Source: Natronobeatus ordinarius (lineage in GTDB: Archaea; Halobacteriota; Halobacteria; Halobacteriales; Natrialbaceae). From it: a DNA stretch of 64,000 bases. The translations under genes were made by a program, and so were the position numbers. The notes below the pieces were generated by a model that saw only the letters and a list, made by a program, of their open reading frames with translations, was not told where the DNA came from and did not search any database. The stretch spans positions 3,472,001 to 3,536,000 of the forward strand of contig NZ_CP101456.1 of the NCBI RefSeq assembly GCF_024362485.1, in the 5' to 3' direction. Within the stretch, counting starts at the first letter, position 1. Each line of letters begins with the position of its first letter. Of this stretch, positions 37,469-46,570 are shown one piece after another.

Positions 37469-38227
37469 ATGGCTAGCACGGTACCTGTCATGTATGGGGG
37501 GAACATTACTACTTACGGCAGGCGAAGTGTACTCAAAACGGCGGGTACACTCATCATCACGGCCATCGGCGCGGTTAGCGTAGCTGGCGCAGACAACGAC
37601 GAAGCAGATGGGGGAGAGAACGTACTCGACTTCGACACCGAGGTCGACCTCGAAGCAGACTTTGAGTTCGAGGGTGCCGGGCAGCGAGTCACTGACGAAG
37701 TTGAACTCGACGATGGGCCTGTCATTGCCATGGTGGAATACGATGGAGATGCCTCGATTCACGCCCACGCTATTCCGCAAGCCGATCAGGATATGGAGCG
37801 GGTGATCGTGATGACTGATGACGGTCCCCGTGGCGTCGGTGGTGTGATGGCAACGGAAGGACCCTACGTGTTCGAAATCGACTTGCTGTTCGTCGACTTC
37901 GATCTCGACGAGTCGGAGATAGAGTGGACGATAACAATAGTCCAGCCGGTGGCTGAAGAGGGTGATGCGATCGAACCGCCCGTCGAATTCGAGGGTGAAG
38001 TAAGCACGCTCCTTGGACCGGTCCGTTTGGATGGGACCGAAGTCGCCGCAGCGACCCACGACGCGGAGGGCAACTTCCAGATCGATGCGCTCCCACAGGA
38101 GGCGGAATTCGCCGACGCGATGTTCTTCGAAACTGGTGAGTTCGAAGGCGAAACAACCGTAGACACCGAGGGTGTGAACTGGATAACGGTAGAGGCTGGT
38201 GGTGAGTGGACGCTGTCGATCGAATAA
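37469..38227 (+). CDS. Tat-exported protein of unknown function
   Basis: The 252-residue protein has a twin-arginine signal: YGRRSVLKT followed by a hydrophobic stretch (AGTLIITAIGAVSVAGA) and a cleavage-like AGA at about residue 44. The mature part is acidic and rich in beta strands (VIAMVEYDGDASIHAHAIP, IEWTITIVQPV, WITVEAGGEWTLSIE). No catalytic motif is evident. A later ATG (codon 8) is an equally possible start and keeps the signal. It has no obvious link to BREX and is probably a passenger. Confidence 0.75.
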   Translation: MASTVPVMYGGNITTYGRRSVLKTAGTLIITAIGAVSVAGADNDEADGGENVLDFDTEVDLEADFEFEGAGQRVTDEVELDDGPVIAMVEYDGDASIHAHAIPQADQDMERVIVMTDDGPRGVGGVMATEGPYVFEIDLLFVDFDLDESEIEWTITIVQPVAEEGDAIEPPVEFEGEVSTLLGPVRLDGTEVAAATHDAEGNFQIDALPQEAEFADAMFFETGEFEGETTVDTEGVNWITVEAGGEWTLSIE

Positions 38228-38249
38228 CGATCCACTCGGTGAGATTCAG

Positions 38250-38888
38250 TCAGTAGGTCGTCGTAGTAGAGAGTTGGTTCTGAGCGATAATACGAAGGTG
38301 GGCTTTCACTGCCTGGATAAGTTCCTGATAGTTCGCGAAGTCATCTGTCGTGACGTGCCATCGATCACTGACTGCACGGATCATTTCGCTGTCGACGTCG
38401 CGTTCTTCGGTGAACAACACCTCCTCGAGGAGCGCAGGTGCAGGTAGACTCTCGCAGATGGCGCCGGTTTCGATTCCAACACCCAAATTGTCCCCCATCG
38501 CAGGTGTCACGAAAATGGTGGCGTTCGCTGCCCGTGTGAACGCAAGACTTTGTGTAGCGGCATCGATTTCATCGGTCTCGATCTGTGGGTCTGTGGCGAT
38601 AAACGCGTTCACGCCTGCTTTCTCTCGAAGTTCATCGCGAAGGTAGAGAAGAAGTGCGAGTGCATCGTCGACGTTCGAAGAGAAGTCTTGATCATCCTCA
38701 ATACGATCGTTGATCTCGTTAAGTGTAGGACGGCTTGTCGCCGCATTCGACACGTCGTGCGTAGGTGGGGTGGGATATGGGGGATAGGATTTGTACGGTC
38801 CCATCAGGTACACGAGGAAGTGTGGCTTGGAGACAGTGGACTCCAAATAGGGGCTGTCCTCTAGTTCAGTGATGAGTCGTTCTCTCAT
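38250..38888 (-). CDS. DUF7509-like protein, possible deoxyribosyltransferase/TIR-type fold
   Basis: The 212-residue protein follows the haloarchaeal DUF7509 pattern as I recall it: HFLVYLMGPYKSYP near residue 23, a helix LALLLYLRDELREKAGVNAFIATDP, AFTRAANATIFVTPAMG, and NLGVGIETGAICE with a conserved Glu. The order (GP strand-loop, NAFxAxD strand, VTP strand, GxxxE helix) is that of nucleoside deoxyribosyltransferases and related TIR/STALD NAD-processing enzymes. That relation is inferred. It is divergent from a winged-helix regulator and lies inside the BREX neighbourhood, so a defence role is possible but unproven. Confidence 0.65.
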   Translation of the reverse strand: MRERLITELEDSPYLESTVSKPHFLVYLMGPYKSYPPYPTPPTHDVSNAATSRPTLNEINDRIEDDQDFSSNVDDALALLLYLRDELREKAGVNAFIATDPQIETDEIDAATQSLAFTRAANATIFVTPAMGDNLGVGIETGAICESLPAPALLEEVLFTEERDVDSEMIRAVSDRWHVTTDDFANYQELIQAVKAHLRIIAQNQLSTTTTY

Positions 38889-38915
38889 TTCACCAGTCTC
38901 TTCTCAAATTCTGAC

Positions 38916-38923
38916 GATAAAAG
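38916..38923 (-). promoter_or_regulatory. TATA box of the DUF7509-like gene
   Basis: CTTTTATC on the minus strand, 28-35 nt before the ATG at 38888, in the 144-bp divergent region shared with the regulator gene; it suggests a leaderless transcript. Confidence 0.4.
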
Positions 38924-39032
38924 CCTTGATAAGAGACGAGTTGGTTCTACCGATGGAACTATCTTCACTTCCACTACGGTAAGGACTGTTAAGATGCTTG
39001 GTGCTGTATCACCTGATACGGAGGTAAAACGT

Positions 39033-39491
39033 ATGACGGAGACTCCCCCCGAAACGCTGCCCGACGGCGGCCTGGCATTTCCTGAACGCCAAAATGACGA
39101 TTCTAATGGAGACGATCGACCACCGTTTGACCTCGATCTCCCTGAGGATAGTCTCTTCACCGAGGAGGATTACTACAAGATGTACCGCATCGCTGCGGAC
39201 CCGTTACGCTCGAAGATTATGCGCGCGCTCTCGGTACATGAGCGACTCAGCACCGGCCAGATCTCGAAGTTAGTCGATCGAGATGCAAACGATCTCCACT
39301 ACCACCTTCGCCAACTCAAACAGACGGCGCTCATCCGAAATCAGCGTGAACCTCGAAGTGGTACGACGGAGCCGTACTCCTACTACACCTTGACGCCCCT
39401 CGGTGAGACGGTGCTCACTGAGGGCCTCGAGGACGGTGTGAAGAAACTCGCTGCCCAGGAACGCGAAATTCGGGAACACTTTTCCAAGTAG
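39033..39491 (+). CDS. Winged-helix transcriptional regulator (ArsR-like)
   Basis: The domain begins at about residue 45: YYKMYRIAADPLRSKIMRALS, then the recognition helix STGQISKLVDRDANDLHYHLRQL and wing YYTLTPLGETVL, a typical haloarchaeal ArsR-like fold. I prefer the ATG at 39033 (MTETPPETLPDGG); an in-frame ATG at 38994 would add 13 residues. The N-terminal 40 residues are disordered and acidic. It is divergent from the DUF7509-like gene, which it may control together with itself. Confidence 0.78.
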   Translation: MTETPPETLPDGGLAFPERQNDDSNGDDRPPFDLDLPEDSLFTEEDYYKMYRIAADPLRSKIMRALSVHERLSTGQISKLVDRDANDLHYHLRQLKQTALIRNQREPRSGTTEPYSYYTLTPLGETVLTEGLEDGVKKLAAQEREIREHFSK

Positions 39492-39797
39492 ATAGCAGTG
39501 GGCTGTCTCCACTCACCGACGCATTTCCAGTCGAGTATCTTGGCTTCGATCAGCGTCAGCCTCTTTTGAGCGACTGAAAGCGAGATCGCCAACAGAACGG
39601 ACGAAATTAGGGGTTGGGCGATTGGGGCTTGTGCATCTTGTTCAGACAAGAGTACGAGTCACGCTTGAACTGGTTGATCCCAAAATCGTGCCTGAGCCCG
39701 CAACCGTGGATTCCTTTGAGAGGAGGGATCCGTTGTACGTGTTGTGGTGGAGAACATTCATACTATGTTCAACGTATGGTTTGGACACTAACGAAAA
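39492..39797. other. 306-bp region upstream of the helicase gene, no gene seen
   Basis: The frame from about 39622 is open into the helicase gene in another frame (LVHLVQTRVRVTLELVDPK) but has no recognisable content. No strong TATA box is seen at the expected distance from 39798. Confidence 0.4.
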
Positions 39798-42710
39798 ATG
39801 GATGCTACATACGGTCCCGGCGACACAATTTTTCTCAATGGTGAGCCGGCCGAGGTCATTAAAACGTATACTGTCGGCGATCTCGAGTACCTGCGTGCGT
39901 ACGTCGAGAATATCGGCGTGAAAACAGTCTGTCTCGACGACGTCGAAATCGAACCTCAGGAGGATTCCCTCGAGACACTCTCTCCGAACACAGCGGGTGA
40001 CCTCCATCCCAAGCACGACACCGTCTCCGCTGAGTGGTTCGATCTCCGTTCGCAGGCGCTCCAGCTACAAATCGCCCACGAGCAGGGACAACTCCTGAGC
40101 ATCTCGAACTCGCTGGTTCGCCTCGAGCCCTACCAACTCGAGTGTGTCAACTGGGTAATGCAGAAACTCCGCCAGCGGGCACTCATCGCCGACGACGTCG
40201 GTCTCGGGAAGACCATCGAGGCGGGATTGATCCTGAAGGAACTCACAGCGCGTAATCGCGCCGACCGCGTTCTCTTCGTCGTTCCCGCTCACCTCCAGAA
40301 GAAGTGGATCCGTGACATGGACCGCTTTTTTGACATCGAGCTCACGCCGGCCGATCGGAAGTGGGTCGAGGGTGAGCGTCGACGTCTCGGCGAGGAAGCC
40401 AACATCTGGAATCAGGACCACCAGCGACTGGTGACAAGCATGGCCTTCCTCCGTCAGGACGAGTTCCAGCCCGAACTCGAGGACGCCTTTTGGGACGTGG
40501 TTGTCGCCGACGAAGCCCACAAAGCCGCCAAGCGTGGCGAGTCAGCGAACAAAGCGGCGAAGATGGTTGAACGGGTTGCAGGGAACTCAGATGCGCTTCT
40601 GTTGCTCAGTGCCACACCACACGACGGGAAAGGCAATGCGTTCCGGTCGCTTGTCGAGTACATCGACCCGTTCCTCGTCGCCGAGGATCGGGAGTTGACT
40701 CGAGACACCGTCGACCGGGTGATGATCCGCCGTGGAAAGCAAACCATCTACGACGACGACGGCGAGCGCATCTTCCCGGATCGAGACGTCAGGACGGTCC
40801 CGGTCGAGATGAGCCACGAAGAACGCGCGTTCTACCGCGCTGTCACTGACTACGTCAAATACGTCTACAACCGCTCTGAGCGACTCAACGAACCCGCGGT
40901 CGGGTTCGCGATGGCGCTCATGCAAAAGCGCCTCGTGAGCAGCATCGGTGCCATCAGGGCAACACTCAGTCGACGACTGCGTAATCTCGTCGCCGAGCAA
41001 TCGACGGGAACGGCGCTCTCAGAGGAGGCGAACGCATACTTAGAGGGGGAGGATCTCGACGAGGACGATAAACAGCGAGTCGAAGCTGAACTCGCGGGAT
41101 TGACCGTCACCGAAAGCGATGCTGAGCTCGAAGAGGAAATCGAGACGCTTCGGGACCTCATCACCCTCGCCGAACGCATCCCCGTCGACTCGAAGGCACA
41201 GAAGGTCCGCCGATTCATCCAACAGCTGCTCGAGGAACAACCGAACGAGAAGGTCCTGCTGTTCACCGAGTATCGGGACACACTCGAGTATCTCCTTGAT
41301 CTCGTGAAAGACGAGCCGTGGGCTGACGAAATCCTCGTCGTCCATGGGGACGTGGACAAGGAAGATCGCACCCAGATCGAAGACGAGTTCAACTATGGAC
41401 AGTCACGGCTGCTTTTCGCGACCGACGCGGCGAGTGAAGGGATCGACCTCCAGCACAGCTGCCACATCATGGTGAACTACGAGCTGCCGTGGAATCCGAA
41501 CAGGCTCGAGCAACGCATCGGCCGGATCCACCGCTATGGCCAGGACAAGGAGGTGAAGGTGTGGAACTTCTCGTTCGAGGAAACGAGGGAGGGGGAGATT
41601 TTCGAGATGCTCCAGAACAAGGTCGAAAACATCCGTGGGAAACTCGGGAACACGGCCGACGTGTTGGGGATGCTCGATGAGATCGACCTCGACTCGCTCA
41701 TCATGCGCTCGATCCGAAACGACGAACCCGCGAGCGCAACCAAAGCAGAACTCAAGGCATTGATCGATGAACGCCAGCGGACGCTTGAGGAGTGGTACGA
41801 CCGAAGCCTCATCGACACGAGCACGTTCGACGAGGAGAGTCGGCGAAAGATCCAACAAGTCGTCGACGACTCCGAAGGCGTCTACGGAACCGAGGCGGAC
41901 ATTCGGGAGTTCGTCGAGCGCGGTGTGCGGACCCTTGGGGGCGAGATCGAAAGCGCAGGAGCCAACATGTACCGTGCTGAGTTGCCCGAATTGATCGGAA
42001 CACGGGTTTCACAACCCGAGTACGGTCCGTTCACCTTCAGTCGCGAGTTCGCGATGGACCACGAAGGGATAGAATACGTCTCACCGGATTCGGCGCTGGT
42101 CCAAGGGCTCATGGAACAGATCCTCGATGAGAATCGGGGAGAGGTGGGGCTCAAACTCCTCCCGTTCGTCGAGACGCCCGGGATTACGTACAATTACCGG
42201 GTTCGGTTCGAGGATGGGACGGGCGAAGTGATTCGAGAGGAGTTACGCCCCGTATTCGTGGACATGGACTATCACGACCCACAGCAACGACTGGGTCGTC
42301 GCGTACTCGAGGCAGAAAGCGTCCAGGGCTCGCCGGACGAACGGACAGTCCAGACGCTTCTAGAGGCGGAGGGTGATCTCCGTAACGCTGCAGACGAATA
42401 CGTCAGTACACACGTTGTGTCACTCAAGAATGGGCTGCAGAGCCGTCGAGAGGCAGAGACAGAGCAAGAGTTAGACGACCTTCGTGAGTATGCCGAGGCC
42501 GAACGGATGCGGATTGAACAGTTCATCGACGAGTACGAACAACGAGCCGACGCCGGCTCTGACATGTCGATTGCGATCCGAAGACAGCGACAACGCCTCT
42601 CGAAGTTAGAGGAACGACTCGAGACCCGGCGCGAAGAGCTGCGACGGAAATCACAGGTCATCTCACTCGCGCCTGAAATCGAGGCACGTTGTCTGGTGCT
42701 CCCTGTTTGA
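39798..42710 (+). CDS. brxHII: SNF2-family helicase, BrxHII-like
   Basis: The 970-residue superfamily 2 helicase has Walker A IADDVGLGKTIEAGLIL at about residues 128-144, DEAH box VVVADEAHKAAK at about 235, motif III LLLSATPHDGKGN and the C-terminal helicase part LLFATDAASEGIDLQ and NRLEQRIGRIHRYGQ near 536-580. After it comes a coiled-coil tail. This is the layout shared by BrxHII of BREX and DrmD of DISARM. With no DISARM genes around and a full BREX set 3.5 kb upstream, BrxHII is the sensible name. It is on the same strand as the BREX operon but separated by unrelated genes. Confidence 0.85.
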   Translation: MDATYGPGDTIFLNGEPAEVIKTYTVGDLEYLRAYVENIGVKTVCLDDVEIEPQEDSLETLSPNTAGDLHPKHDTVSAEWFDLRSQALQLQIAHEQGQLLSISNSLVRLEPYQLECVNWVMQKLRQRALIADDVGLGKTIEAGLILKELTARNRADRVLFVVPAHLQKKWIRDMDRFFDIELTPADRKWVEGERRRLGEEANIWNQDHQRLVTSMAFLRQDEFQPELEDAFWDVVVADEAHKAAKRGESANKAAKMVERVAGNSDALLLLSATPHDGKGNAFRSLVEYIDPFLVAEDRELTRDTVDRVMIRRGKQTIYDDDGERIFPDRDVRTVPVEMSHEERAFYRAVTDYVKYVYNRSERLNEPAVGFAMALMQKRLVSSIGAIRATLSRRLRNLVAEQSTGTALSEEANAYLEGEDLDEDDKQRVEAELAGLTVTESDAELEEEIETLRDLITLAERIPVDSKAQKVRRFIQQLLEEQPNEKVLLFTEYRDTLEYLLDLVKDEPWADEILVVHGDVDKEDRTQIEDEFNYGQSRLLFATDAASEGIDLQHSCHIMVNYELPWNPNRLEQRIGRIHRYGQDKEVKVWNFSFEETREGEIFEMLQNKVENIRGKLGNTADVLGMLDEIDLDSLIMRSIRNDEPASATKAELKALIDERQRTLEEWYDRSLIDTSTFDEESRRKIQQVVDDSEGVYGTEADIREFVERGVRTLGGEIESAGANMYRAELPELIGTRVSQPEYGPFTFSREFAMDHEGIEYVSPDSALVQGLMEQILDENRGEVGLKLLPFVETPGITYNYRVRFEDGTGEVIREELRPVFVDMDYHDPQQRLGRRVLEAESVQGSPDERTVQTLLEAEGDLRNAADEYVSTHVVSLKNGLQSRREAETEQELDDLREYAEAERMRIEQFIDEYEQRADAGSDMSIAIRRQRQRLSKLEERLETRREELRRKSQVISLAPEIEARCLVLPV

Positions 42711-42817
42711 TTGCACCCACCTGCTCCGGGTTCTCACAGCCAGCGCTATGAGGAGCGAACTGATCGAGGGTATCAAGACCTATTACTGTCGGCCCAGATC
42801 GGCTATCAGAGAACCGA

Positions 42818-43234
42818 ATGGATGGATCGACAGAGCAGCCCGTCGAGAAGCCGAGCGTGATCGTCAGTCAATGCGACCGACCAAATTGTGACGCAGACGG
42901 CTATTTCCCGGCGGCGGACTTCGTTCTGGTAGAGGGCGACTCGCTGCAAGTGTGGGTGGACGGAACTCGTTTCATCGAGGATCCGGATGGAAGCGTCCGT
43001 CCGGGGCAATACTTACTCGTGAGAGACCCCGGATTCGGAGTGATGATCTCGAGAATCGAATCGCTCCAGCCAGACGATGATTCAGCGACGATCCAGCACC
43101 TCGTTCACTGGATGGATGGGGAACTCATTCGACTGAACGAAACGGAAACGTGGTCTCACGAGGAGATTACAGGGGAATACGACCGCTCGATGGGGGATGC
43201 CTCGATATCTACGTTCCTCGAGCGAACAACGTGA
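42818..43234 (+). CDS. Hypothetical protein, 138 residues
   Basis: No family recognised. The protein is acidic and beta-rich (FVLVEGDSLQVWVDGTRFIE; PGFGVMISRIESLQ), with a Cys-x4-Cys start (QCDRPNCD) that might hold a metal only with further ligands. It follows the helicase gene by 107 bp on the same strand and may be co-transcribed. Confidence 0.6.
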   Translation: MDGSTEQPVEKPSVIVSQCDRPNCDADGYFPAADFVLVEGDSLQVWVDGTRFIEDPDGSVRPGQYLLVRDPGFGVMISRIESLQPDDDSATIQHLVHWMDGELIRLNETETWSHEEITGEYDRSMGDASISTFLERTT

Positions 43235-43384
43235 CCTCCAAACGTTCGTTGATTGTTATTATATCACTGACAGTCAGTAGTTCCGACTAGTATATATTGA
43301 TTAAATTCACGGATAAGATAACAGTTTCTGTGGATTAATAATATTGCCTTCGGTGTGGTAGGTGCGTAGACATACGGCTGACAT

Positions 43385-44137
43385 ATGCGAGTAGACGACA
43401 ATACCCGGCGCCATATCCGCTCGCACTACCGGACTCACACAGAGTCATATACGAGAATCTGGTCGAAGCTCGACGCTATCCGTGAACGTCTCGAGGACAC
43501 CGATCGCGATGGGAAAATCGCCCATCTCAAACTCTCGTACATCAATGCGGTGATCAGCATTCGGACGACGGCTGACAAGCAAGACGAGGCAGTGGCCCGT
43601 CTCATGGCCGGTTACGACCTCAAGACAGCGTTGGCGAGCGTCAACTATCACACCCAAAAACGGAAGCATATGAGACGAAGTCTTGACGATGAGACTGTCT
43701 GGAACGAGATTGCGGTCTCTCTTGAAGCTGATGACCTGTACTCTGCCCACGAAATAGCGCTGGACCGGCTCGGGTATATTGGAACTGTGAAGGCCCCCTT
43801 TATTTTCGCGATGCTTGGTTATACGCAGAAGATGTGTATCGATGGAAACGCTCTTCGCGTTCTCGGGTTAGACGATTACCCGTCGACGAAAGACATCCAT
43901 GAATATGAACGGCTATGTCGAGCTATTCGTGAGGAGTTTCCTCAGTTGAGCGCCGAGCTGGATCCATTTCATCTTCACTGGGTGATCTTCGATTGGCAGC
44001 GGTCGGCTCCTCGGAACGGGGACGAACCACCAGGGCGGTCAAATCCATCCGATCGCGTTACGCAGCATGACGCCTGGTTCGAGGCTGCTCTTGGTGATAT
44101 TCCACGAATTCAGGAAGTGGTTGATTCGATTGAGTAA
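43385..44137 (+). CDS. HhH-GPD-like protein (possible DNA glycosylase relative)
   Basis: The 250-residue helical protein has a segment at about 125-160, LGYIGTVKAPFIFAMLGYTQ then MCIDGNALRVLGLDD, that follows the HhH-GPD pattern (G-x-x-x-KA-x-F, cysteine-less ID motif before R-x-LG). Similar proteins occur in haloarchaeal mobile elements and viruses. I do not see the catalytic Asp of true glycosylases with certainty, so base excision is only a possibility. An AT-rich promoter-like stretch (about 43291-43345) precedes it. Confidence 0.55.
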   Translation: MRVDDNTRRHIRSHYRTHTESYTRIWSKLDAIRERLEDTDRDGKIAHLKLSYINAVISIRTTADKQDEAVARLMAGYDLKTALASVNYHTQKRKHMRRSLDDETVWNEIAVSLEADDLYSAHEIALDRLGYIGTVKAPFIFAMLGYTQKMCIDGNALRVLGLDDYPSTKDIHEYERLCRAIREEFPQLSAELDPFHLHWVIFDWQRSAPRNGDEPPGRSNPSDRVTQHDAWFEAALGDIPRIQEVVDSIE

Positions 44138-44232
44138 TAGGTACCTATTCCACCTATTAGGTTAGAACAATCGCCCCACTGGATTTCCCGTTAACTGGTT
44201 CAGAAGAAAACTAATACACGAACCGCTTTGTC

Positions 44233-44401
44233 TTAATTGTCGTTGATTCGTTGCCAACGACCTTCCTGGATGAGTCCAGCGAGATATCGACTCAGGCTCA
44301 GTGCTTGTTCGTCAGTCTCCACTTACCATTGGTCTTTGTACTGGCGGTGGCGGTAGACATCCCCTAGTCATTCCTTCGCCGAATCCCTTGTTGTCGTCCA
44401 T
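44233..44401 (-). pseudogene. Decayed small gene
   Basis: On the minus strand MDDNKGFGEG at 44401 is followed, in another frame, by VYRHRQYKDQW, then a TAA, then in the same frame VETDEQALSLSRYLAG and LIQEGRWQRINDN to a TAA at 44233. The residues read like one continuous small protein broken by a frameshift and by a stop where Lys (AAA) is expected. Family unknown. Confidence 0.4.
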
Positions 44402-44494
44402 CGGTTGACGGGGATGCTAATGGTGCATCAGTCATCGAGAATCGACATATAGTCGAATTACTGTCAGTGAATTAATGGCACTATCCGGTCAGGG

Positions 44495-46336
44495 TTACGC
44501 GTCTTGGGTCTCCTCAGGGCCGAATTTATCAAGCAGGTCTTCGATGATTAGTTCTTCGCGCTTCTCAATGAACTCTGGGAAGTTCTCTAATTGGTGAAGG
44601 TCCTCGTTCTGCGGGATATGATGCTTTTCGAAGTAAGATTCATCTTGTGATTTAAGCCACTCGAGGAAGGACTGCCCACTCTTCGACCGGTTTTCGTTCT
44701 CGTTTAGGAGCTGGAGATTCCCAGGTCGGTCCTTGAGTTCGGTGTATCGTTCTGCCTCTATGGAGTCTAACCCGTAGTTCTGAACTAGTGTTTCTGTATC
44801 GAATTGGTCCTGCGGAAAGATGTGGTCGACATCGTGGCGAGTGTTGCTCCGCGCTGGTCCGGGGTGGTACAGCAGTGAGAGGAAAGAGAAGATCTTTCGA
44901 CTCCCGTATTCGAGGCTGTCGAGTTGCAGTTCCAGTAGGTCGCGGTCGAATCTGGAGACTCTACCATCGCTCCGGAGTTCGCGGTGGATCTCGTCGCCAG
45001 GGAACGTCATAGCAGGCGCAGTCTGCATCAGTGACCGCGCCCGTTCGATAGCACCTCGACCGACGGAAAATGTCCCGTTGAGAATCGACGTACAGAGCCA
45101 CTGGTGAATCTCTTCTCGAGCCGAAATTTCCTCGTGACCGCTACTCCATTCGAGGTTTGGGTTGTCGTTGGTATAGAAGAAATACGCAATCGGAACCAAG
45201 GCATTCCGACTTGTAAGGCTGCGGGAGTCAAGTCCGAAATCAACGACGAGGTCAACGGCATTTCGTACCGCCTGCTGCATCTTGCCGTTATCCGTCCAAG
45301 TCTGCTTCATCTTCTGTAGGTTCGACTGGTTGAAATGGCGAACAGACTCAGAGGTCGGTAAGTCGGAACACATCAGAAGATTTCGGAGGGCAAAATCGAT
45401 ATCGAAGCTAAAGCCGGCATCCTGTCGTCGACGATTGAGGTCATCAATGAACTCCGTGATCTCTTCTCGAGCGTTGATGGCGTCTGCTCCGCTCCCATTT
45501 GCCCATTGAGCAGTCGCAATCGAGAGCAGGACTTCGGATGTACTAAGTTGGGTTCCGCCACGATTCGTTCGAATGAACATATCGAGGACTTTCCCTAGGT
45601 CGTCCTCTTCTTTCTCGTCGTAGTTGATGAGACTACGCTCGTGAACAGCACGATAGAGGGAGGTGAGATTCTTATTGATGAACTTCCACTGGGTGGGATG
45701 GTGGATCTCCTGCTCGGAGAGTTCAGCATCAATCTCTTCAGTGATATCATGGATGCCGTCGTATTCGTTGAGTTCGAGGATGTCCTTGACCCGATACCAG
45801 TATTCGGCCTCGGACATCTCGGGATCCGTTTTAAACTCGAACTCATACCTCATCTTGAGGTCGTCGTCGCTAATCTCGTCAGGGTCGGAGAGGACGTTGA
45901 GATAGAGCTGCTTTCGGTCCCATGCGTTCGGGTTGGTTCGATGGCGGTGTTTCTGCTTAGTCGTCAGTGTTCCCTGTAATCCAATGTAGAGCGCGGTGAG
46001 TCGCTGTTGGCCGTCGAGGACTAGCTGAATCCCGTTAGGGACGTCCTCGTAGTCTTCGACCTCGGGATTACGGTGGTGGACGTTCCCTAAACTCTCCGGG
46101 TGGACCGGATCTGTGACGTAATGTTGAACGAATTTGTACTTAATTTGCTCTTGGGCGAGGTCACCCCGAACGCGCCAAAAGAGGAGAGACCCGATTGGGT
46201 AATCTCGAAGGATCGAATCGAAGAGTTGGATGATTTGTTCTTCGGTCCAAACGAATTCTCGTTGGATAGCGGGGACGAAGGTCGCCGTATTGAGTTCCTG
46301 AATGGCGTTGGCGATAGTTTTAGATTGGAAGCTCAT
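44495..46336 (-). CDS. DUF262/DUF1524 restriction enzyme, GmrSD/BrxU-like
   Basis: The start at 46336 (MSFQSKTIANAIQELN) matches family starts; a GTG at 46363 is also open. The protein has about 613 residues. The DUF262 part has PAIQREFVWTEEQI and the ParB-like nucleotide motif LVLDGQQRLTALYIG near residues 105-119. The C-terminal DUF1524 part has the HNH-type motif RHDVDHIFPQDQF near 505-515 and a later NENENRSKSG. This single-chain layout is that of GmrSD and BrxU, NTP-dependent nucleases that cut DNA with modified (for example glucosylated or hydroxymethylated) cytosine. Near a BREX locus it would cover phages whose DNA modification evades PglX-based recognition. Confidence 0.88.
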   Translation of the reverse strand: MSFQSKTIANAIQELNTATFVPAIQREFVWTEEQIIQLFDSILRDYPIGSLLFWRVRGDLAQEQIKYKFVQHYVTDPVHPESLGNVHHRNPEVEDYEDVPNGIQLVLDGQQRLTALYIGLQGTLTTKQKHRHRTNPNAWDRKQLYLNVLSDPDEISDDDLKMRYEFEFKTDPEMSEAEYWYRVKDILELNEYDGIHDITEEIDAELSEQEIHHPTQWKFINKNLTSLYRAVHERSLINYDEKEEDDLGKVLDMFIRTNRGGTQLSTSEVLLSIATAQWANGSGADAINAREEITEFIDDLNRRRQDAGFSFDIDFALRNLLMCSDLPTSESVRHFNQSNLQKMKQTWTDNGKMQQAVRNAVDLVVDFGLDSRSLTSRNALVPIAYFFYTNDNPNLEWSSGHEEISAREEIHQWLCTSILNGTFSVGRGAIERARSLMQTAPAMTFPGDEIHRELRSDGRVSRFDRDLLELQLDSLEYGSRKIFSFLSLLYHPGPARSNTRHDVDHIFPQDQFDTETLVQNYGLDSIEAERYTELKDRPGNLQLLNENENRSKSGQSFLEWLKSQDESYFEKHHIPQNEDLHQLENFPEFIEKREELIIEDLLDKFGPEETQDA

Positions 46337-46362
46337 TGTCACGATACTGGTGTGACCAGACA

Positions 46363-46550
46363 CTAAAATACTCCTGTTGAAGACTGTTGATCGGGTTTCA
46401 CAAATCCTCTGTTCCCGATAGTCTCGCTCAAGTAGCCAAGAAATATCGAGTCACATTCTTCATCGACGTGGTTCACGTTCCAAAGGCCTGATCCGCGGAT
46501 TTTCTTGCTTCGACTATAATTTCCGAGCTAATTATCTGAGCGTGAGTCAT
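46363..46550 (-). pseudogene. Two short coupled or frameshifted frames before the GmrSD-like gene
   Basis: On the minus strand MTHAQIISSEIIVEARKSAD to TGA at 46473 overlaps (GTGA) a frame from 46476 reading VNHVDEECDSIFLGYLSE to TAG at 46363. That TAG in turn overlaps the GTG at 46363 of the nuclease gene. The two pieces read well as one 60-residue protein with a one-base shift. They may be a small upstream gene or a decayed one; no family recognised. Confidence 0.3.
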
Positions 46551-46570
46551 GGGTTCTCCATCGTTGAGAG

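Noticed and set aside
39798-42710. DISARM helicase DrmD
   Set aside because: The protein layout would fit, but no drmA, drmB or DISARM methyltransferase is present, whereas a BREX set is.
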